Shown here: piece by piece, positions 58,844 through 64,000 of the stretch | Layout: each line of letters opens with the position of its first letter | Numbering within the stretch: the first letter of the stretch is position 1 | NCBI GenBank assembly: GCA_028673005.1 | Contig: CM054116.1 | Span: 75,838,572-75,902,571 of the forward strand | Origin: Tanypteryx hageni | Lineage: Eukaryota; Arthropoda; Insecta; Odonata; Petaluridae | Reading direction: 5' to 3' | Length of the DNA stretch: 64,000 nucleotides | The notes under the pieces: generated by a model | Told to the model about the DNA's origin: nothing | The model's input: only the letters and a program-made list of their open reading frames with translations | Databases searched by the model: none | Made by a program: the position numbers and the translations under genes

Positions 58844-61800
58844 TTCTTACAATTATGAGGTAAATTAGTGTTTGTATACTTACAATAACTTCTTATGTAT
58901 ACTAGTGGTTTTAATATAACTACTGATAATAAATACAATAAAAATCGGGTTTAAATCTGCTAAATTAATTTAAATTTAAATCATTTGAACAACTGAGATC
59001 GTTGAAGTCATCTCCATAAAATAACGATTACCTAAGTTACTATTATTTAATTAATTCTAGTGTGCGTACTCTTCACAAAATGGACCGAATCTTATCCGGC
59101 ATTTAAGTGAGTTAAACGGTTCGGAAACACAACATCTTAGAAGACACCATAAATTTAAAAGTTTTATTGTAATATGATGGGGATCGGAACTTCTTTACGA
59201 CATACCACCCGTCTTTTGTCTTATCGATCATTTGCGTTGGAGTCCGGTGTACCGGTAGGTGCGATCCCATCCTCATAACGCATAGGAAGCGTCCTACGCT
59301 TTTGATGGGAGCCATTCGTTAAACGGGGAGAACGCGTGTGAGAGAGCCTCGTGAGCTTAAGGTCTTTCCTTCCTTTTACCCGCGTTGAGTGATAGATTGG
59401 CGGCCGTGGAGCGGGAACGGATAGGGAAGAAAGGAAGAGAAAAAGGCGCTACACCGATCCTCGCTTGTTTCGCTGCCGCTCGGCGATGCTTTCCGCAAAA
59501 GGTTTGAGGTAAAAAGAGATGGGACGAGGGAGGGAATCTTGGTCTTAGGCGATGGACGTGGGTGCAGTTGGAGGGAAGTGTTTCCGTGTTCAGCAAGTGT
59601 TGCTGCTCACTCATTAACTTACCCTGCCTGCTTTCATTGAGAGCAGGGATGGCGGAGGACGTCTCGCCCCGCCCATTTAAATCGTCGGTGATTGAATGCG
59701 CTTGGTCACCATACATTCGTTCGTCATGGGTCTCTGATTAGTCGCCTCGCCGACCACTTAGGGCGGAATTGACGCCCCTCACGCTACAAAAACCGCCGGC
59801 GTTTTACTTAGCCTTTTCCGAAACGCTCCCAAGAAAACTTGGTGTCTTCATAAAACAGAGTGAAAGGAGAAATTGTTGCAATCTTGCTGGTTCTTGTTCT
59901 ATTTTTTGTTAATTTATTCATGTCTTTGAAAAAGCGAAAAGAGAATTATTTATGTTAGTCTTCTTTTCGTTATATGTATACTGCTCCTGTATTGTGGAAC
60001 ATTCATTTTTAGTAGTGCGTATAAAATTTTTCAGGTTTTCCGTAAATTGCTATTAATGTAATTTTCATATTTACAGTAAATTATGACACATTTTCCCTTA
60101 TATGTGAAATAGTTTGTCGACTATTTAATAGGGTGAATATTATTATTCAATATTTTTTTCAGAGATGAGCGGGAAACAAAGAGAAGTATGAAAGGATATT
60201 TGCGAATAAGTACCTACGTTAAAGTGAAAATAGTTATGATTATTAAATGTGAGAAAAACCGAATGAGAGTCCCTGCAGCAACAAACAGTTGTTTCAGCCG
60301 AGATACTTATCTTAAAACTTAAGTAATTGTGAGAACTATAATACACCTCAAAAATAATAATTCAGGCATGTGAAAATGAAATTGCGTGTAAAATAATTTC
60401 ATTACATTTAAGAAAAAATCACTGAATGCAACGTATATTATGAGAAGGGAATTTATTTTTAACCTAGTGAAGTTCGTAAAACAAAGAATAGAAACATTCT
60501 TACGACAATCGCTTTCCAATTTCGACCTGAGGATGACTTGGAGAAATATAATTTCCGTGGCTAACACGCGTATCGTTGCCGAAGTTGTAATGTTTTTCAC
60601 CCAGTTGCAATTAAATGTAACATTCCAACTATTTAGTTGAAAAATTTGGATGTTACTTTGCAGAAAATGTTTCCATATTTTTCACAAAATAACCAATTTT
60701 TAAAATTTTCGCAAAAATTCCTATTTTACTTTCAATTACGATAAAAGTTGACATTAAAAACCGATTCTAATATATATTTTGTTTTGACTTAAATTGAAAG
60801 ACCGTTAAGCAAAGACATTTTTGAAAGGACTTTTTTTGCTAATCTTTTAACATGCAGTGGTATATTTCCAAGTGAATGCAATACTTCGCAGTCACATTAA
60901 GCTATCTCAACGTCCATATATTTAAGAGGAGATTAAGTCCTTAAGGTTGGAATTACCATTACGAATTAAAGACTTCGTTAGTCCAACATTGGACGTCATT
61001 CGGCCATATTGACGATCGTTTTAGAATTCCCACAGTGTTAGAACACAGATCTCAATCTGGCTTCATGCCCATCGATATGCACATCTCATTTGTTGCGGAC
61101 GCGGGAGTCCCAAGATCTCTTCTACATTCATTTTATCTTCTCTTGGTGTCGAGATGTTAAATCCACTTTTAACTCTAGATCTGTTGTTGGTCGTTGAAGT
61201 TCAAATAATTTTGTTGAGGAAAGTGGCATAAAGTCTTGTTGGTCTTAACGCCCGAACCACGTTTTTCTGCCTGTATCTCATCTCACGAATAGAGACTCCA
61301 TTAATTGGTAGGGTTTATTGAAAGTTCCTTTTTCATACATCAGCGAGATAATCTTCTCACCTTATCGTTTAATCTTGCCAGAATGAGATTATCCACGCAG
61401 TTATATTTCCTTCTAGCTACTTAGCCTGTTGGTACATGCTATTTTATGAAAGTGTAAATCTAATTGCCATTTCAAGCAAAAGGGGCTTAAGAGTCTAATG
61501 GTAACGGTAGTAAACATAGTTGAACTGTAATTACTTCAGAATGCTCTAGGTTATAAACTTTTTGTGGGATATCGTGGTGATAAATCACAAATATTAGAGA
61601 TCCTTGGCTTCGTATAGCTCGTAATTTTGACACCTTCCTCGCTTTGGTGGAGTTAATGAATTTCATGCACGTTCAACTGCAATATAAATTCAGTATTATA
61701 ACTTATATTTAATAACAATAGTATTGCATTTTACATGGATTTCCCAATTTATCCTATTATTTATATAGTAATCACTACAACAGTCAGCTCAGAAACGTAA

Positions 61801-62633
61801 ATATAAATCAGATTCTGGGACAATTATCTAGCAATTGTTTTGCTAATTTTTAAATATATATTCTATCTTCAATTCGTGAATAACTCTCATATGCCACCCA
61901 TGACGTCAGCATAATATAAGATTCACAGAGTAGCAACATTTTGTCCTATCATAAGAATGATCACTTTTTTCTAGCCAAAATCGCAGCAAGTTGGGCTTAA
62001 AAAGCAGAAAACTCGGATATATTGTCAGGATAAATTAGAAAAATCTGTACTGAATTCCTTTGTTAAAAATGTGAGTACCAACTGTTAAACATAAAGAAAC
62101 CTTTCTATTTCGTTTTACGGCTATTTTGTATAATAAAAGTGAAATTAATCACTTTACTTTTTAATCTGCGTACATCAATAGGATAGAAAACATCTTAAAA
62201 TGATAGCAACAAAAATGTATGTAAATATACAGGTAACTGAGCAAAACTACTTTATTCAACTAATTTAGCAAATAAGGAATGTTCGTAAAGAAATTCAATC
62301 TGTACAATATCGTTAAAATCAGTACAGTACTGAGAAATCACTTTTACCTATCATTGACACGGAAAATGTCAAATCTTTGATAGATTTACCAATATTATCA
62401 TTTCTCTTTAATGTGAGATTTTTCAATTCTTAGCGAGAAATAAACAAATAGCTATATTTATATGCAGCGCTAGATTATTTGCTGTAATTATACAAAATAT
62501 TTCCAATCGTTAAATGACTCAGTAATATAAATTCATATAGCCATTTCTTTATGAATAGACAATTAGTTGAAATCCGTGAGAAACAAAATTATTAGTAATT
62601 TTCTATTCATATTAAGTTTTTTAGAATTCTATT
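58844..62633. other. Non-coding DNA, one GC-richer interval
   Basis: About 59270-59820 is richer in CpG and contains a 119-codon minus frame (59357-59716) that opens at an ATG. Its product is polar and Arg/Ser/Pro-rich, and I recognise no domain. It could be an exon or chance. The remainder to 62633 is AT-rich with short frames only. Confidence 0.4.
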
Positions 62634-62950
62634 CTATTCACATTTTTGAATAACCTTTAAATTGTAATTTACAGTTACCTAATTTATTTTCTCCATTTTT
62701 TATTACCTTAACTTATTTCAGAAAAAAGGGCTGAATTGGTGCCGTTTTCGTTAAGTGGTTGTGCTTATCTTATTTTAGTTTTTCTTATCTTCTTAGTTTT
62801 TCTATTCACATTCTTAAATAACCTTTAACTTGCAATTTACAGTTACCTCATTTATTTTCTCCGTCGGTTTATTGCCTTAATTACTCTCAGAAAAAGTAAA
62901 AGGGCCGTTTTCGTTTAGTGGCTGTGCTTATCTTCTTTTGGTTTTTCTTA
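62634..62950 (+). repeat. 168-bp tandem duplication
   Basis: Units begin CTATTCACATT at 62634 and 62802. Both run through AATAACCTTTAA, ATTTACAGTTACCT, ATTTATTTTCTCC and GCCGTTTTCGTT to TGTGCTTATCTT. The second unit is slightly shorter through small deletions near 62885-62905. Identity is high enough to call a direct duplication. Confidence 0.85.
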
Positions 62951-64000
62951 AACGATAATTCCACCGTTTTTTCATACTCTTTTATGTTTATTTGACGGAT
63001 ATCGTTATTTGATTCAATTGACTTAAAATAAAAATGTTACTCGGCATTAAAATCTTGATATTGAAATTTTAAAGTTTATGCAGATAAATTGGAGCAGAGG
63101 TATTTACACTTATGCATATATTTATACAGCGTAAATCTGTTAAACGTGGAGTTTGTGATGTTTCGAAAACATAAAACAACACAGTGACCGATAGCGTGAA
63201 GGGAAACCTACGCAAATGCGATTTCCCTATCACCAAAACTCATCCCTACCTTCTTCCCATTATGCCCACTCAACCCTCTCTCTCTTATAAATTCTCCTTT
63301 TCCATCAACCCTCAAACTCAACTCTCACCAGATCTCTCTCTTTTTCTTTTCTTTACGACTGTTGTTTAGACCATGGGAGTGGCCCTCTTCTCATAAACAC
63401 GCATTTGCGGCTTGGTTTTGAGAGCTTCCGATAACCTCGCCACCTCACTCTTTTACCTTCTGCTTTCTCTCCTTTTCAAAATCTCTTCCTCGCCACTCCC
63501 ATTACGTTTTCCCTCGCCCATCCTACCCGTCAACACTTCCGACCCTCCCACCCTTCCGCGAACCACACTCCTTCCTGTTTTTAGACCAATTTATTCCCAT
63601 TACACGGGCCAACATAGCGTGACAGTCGTGATAAAAAGGGTCATAAAAAGAGACATTTTTATGTTTTTGACGATTTTTAATTGGATGCTAATCTCTGTAC
63701 GCGTCGTTCAGGAGGTCAGTTCCCGGGACGCGGGAGGTAATTATGTCTGCGGAGTCCGGCATACCGAGCGGTCGTTTGGAGGTCATCCGAAGGTGTCTCC
63801 CTTTGCCTCCCCCCGTCCCCGCCGCCCTCCAATCCTTCCATCACACAACACGTCGTTTCGACGGGACTTGGCCAAATCGCTGTGGAGTAAATCCGGTAAC
63901 GCTGGAACCGGTCGCCCCAGGAAACACCGATCCGAAAACTAAAGGATTTTTAGTGCGCGCGTTACGAAATTTGATGAAGAAATTCCTCGCTTCGCCAAGG
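62951..64000. other. AT-rich then CT-rich DNA to the window end
   Basis: About 63225-63600 is pyrimidine-rich. The 176-codon frame at 63412-63942 opens at TTG, not ATG, and has no recognisable domain. A CpG-rich patch at 63700-63960 could be part of an exon or promoter that lies beyond the window; I cannot support either. Confidence 0.4.

Noticed and set aside
63412..63942. 176-codon plus-strand frame
   Set aside because: It opens at TTG, comes from a pyrimidine-rich block, and shows no family signature.

Overview
The window looks like AT-rich nuclear DNA of an animal, most likely an arthropod and probably an insect. The reasons are the absence of bacterial-style gene packing, the almost complete absence of long open frames, many dinucleotide tracts, and a mixed load of decayed hAT, mariner, non-LTR, SINE-like and Penelope-style repeats. 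I cannot name the species. I recognise no host protein-coding exon, rRNA, intact tRNA gene or CRISPR array. Every reading frame I can assign to a family belongs to a broken transposable element.

Layout. 1-2250 holds one foldback repeat at 1149-1288. 2252-3663 is a hAT element with a ZBED-like transposase tail on the minus strand. 3664-6643 has purine and pyrimidine blocks and a tRNA-like B-box. 6644-6777 is an inverted repeat around a hammerhead-like core. 7075-13042 is mostly unique AT-rich DNA with CT-rich blocks. 13043-13352 is a short hAT element with a perfect 8-bp target duplication, and 13877-14950 holds a second, frameshifted hAT transposase. 17475-17666 is a small nested foldback between 18-bp direct repeats. 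19431-19523 is a near-perfect 93-bp hairpin with a tRNA T-arm at its tip. 19777-21308 is a dead mariner that carries a non-LTR 3' end.

25947-29438 is a 3.5-kb hAT-like element with matching termini and 7/8 target duplications, hosting a SINE-like copy at 27535-27760. 36800-39250 is a nest: a mariner split by a hAT element, which is in turn split by a 5'-truncated CR1/Jockey-type LINE. A second LINE piece abuts the mariner. 41458-41905 is a composite of inverted repeats with AT tracts. 50900-51137 is the second SINE-like copy. 54296-54578 is a sibling of the hAT element at 13043. 54830-55352 is a deleted mariner with a DUF4817-like helix-turn-helix frame. Tandem repeats lie at 55949-56340, 58691-58843 and 62634-62950.

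Nothing here forms a pathway or operon. The logic is that of an intergenic or intronic region built by repeated insertion. The most unusual items are the tRNA-tipped hairpin, the nested foldback, and the recurrence of a CTGANGA-stem-GAAA motif at three unlinked places.
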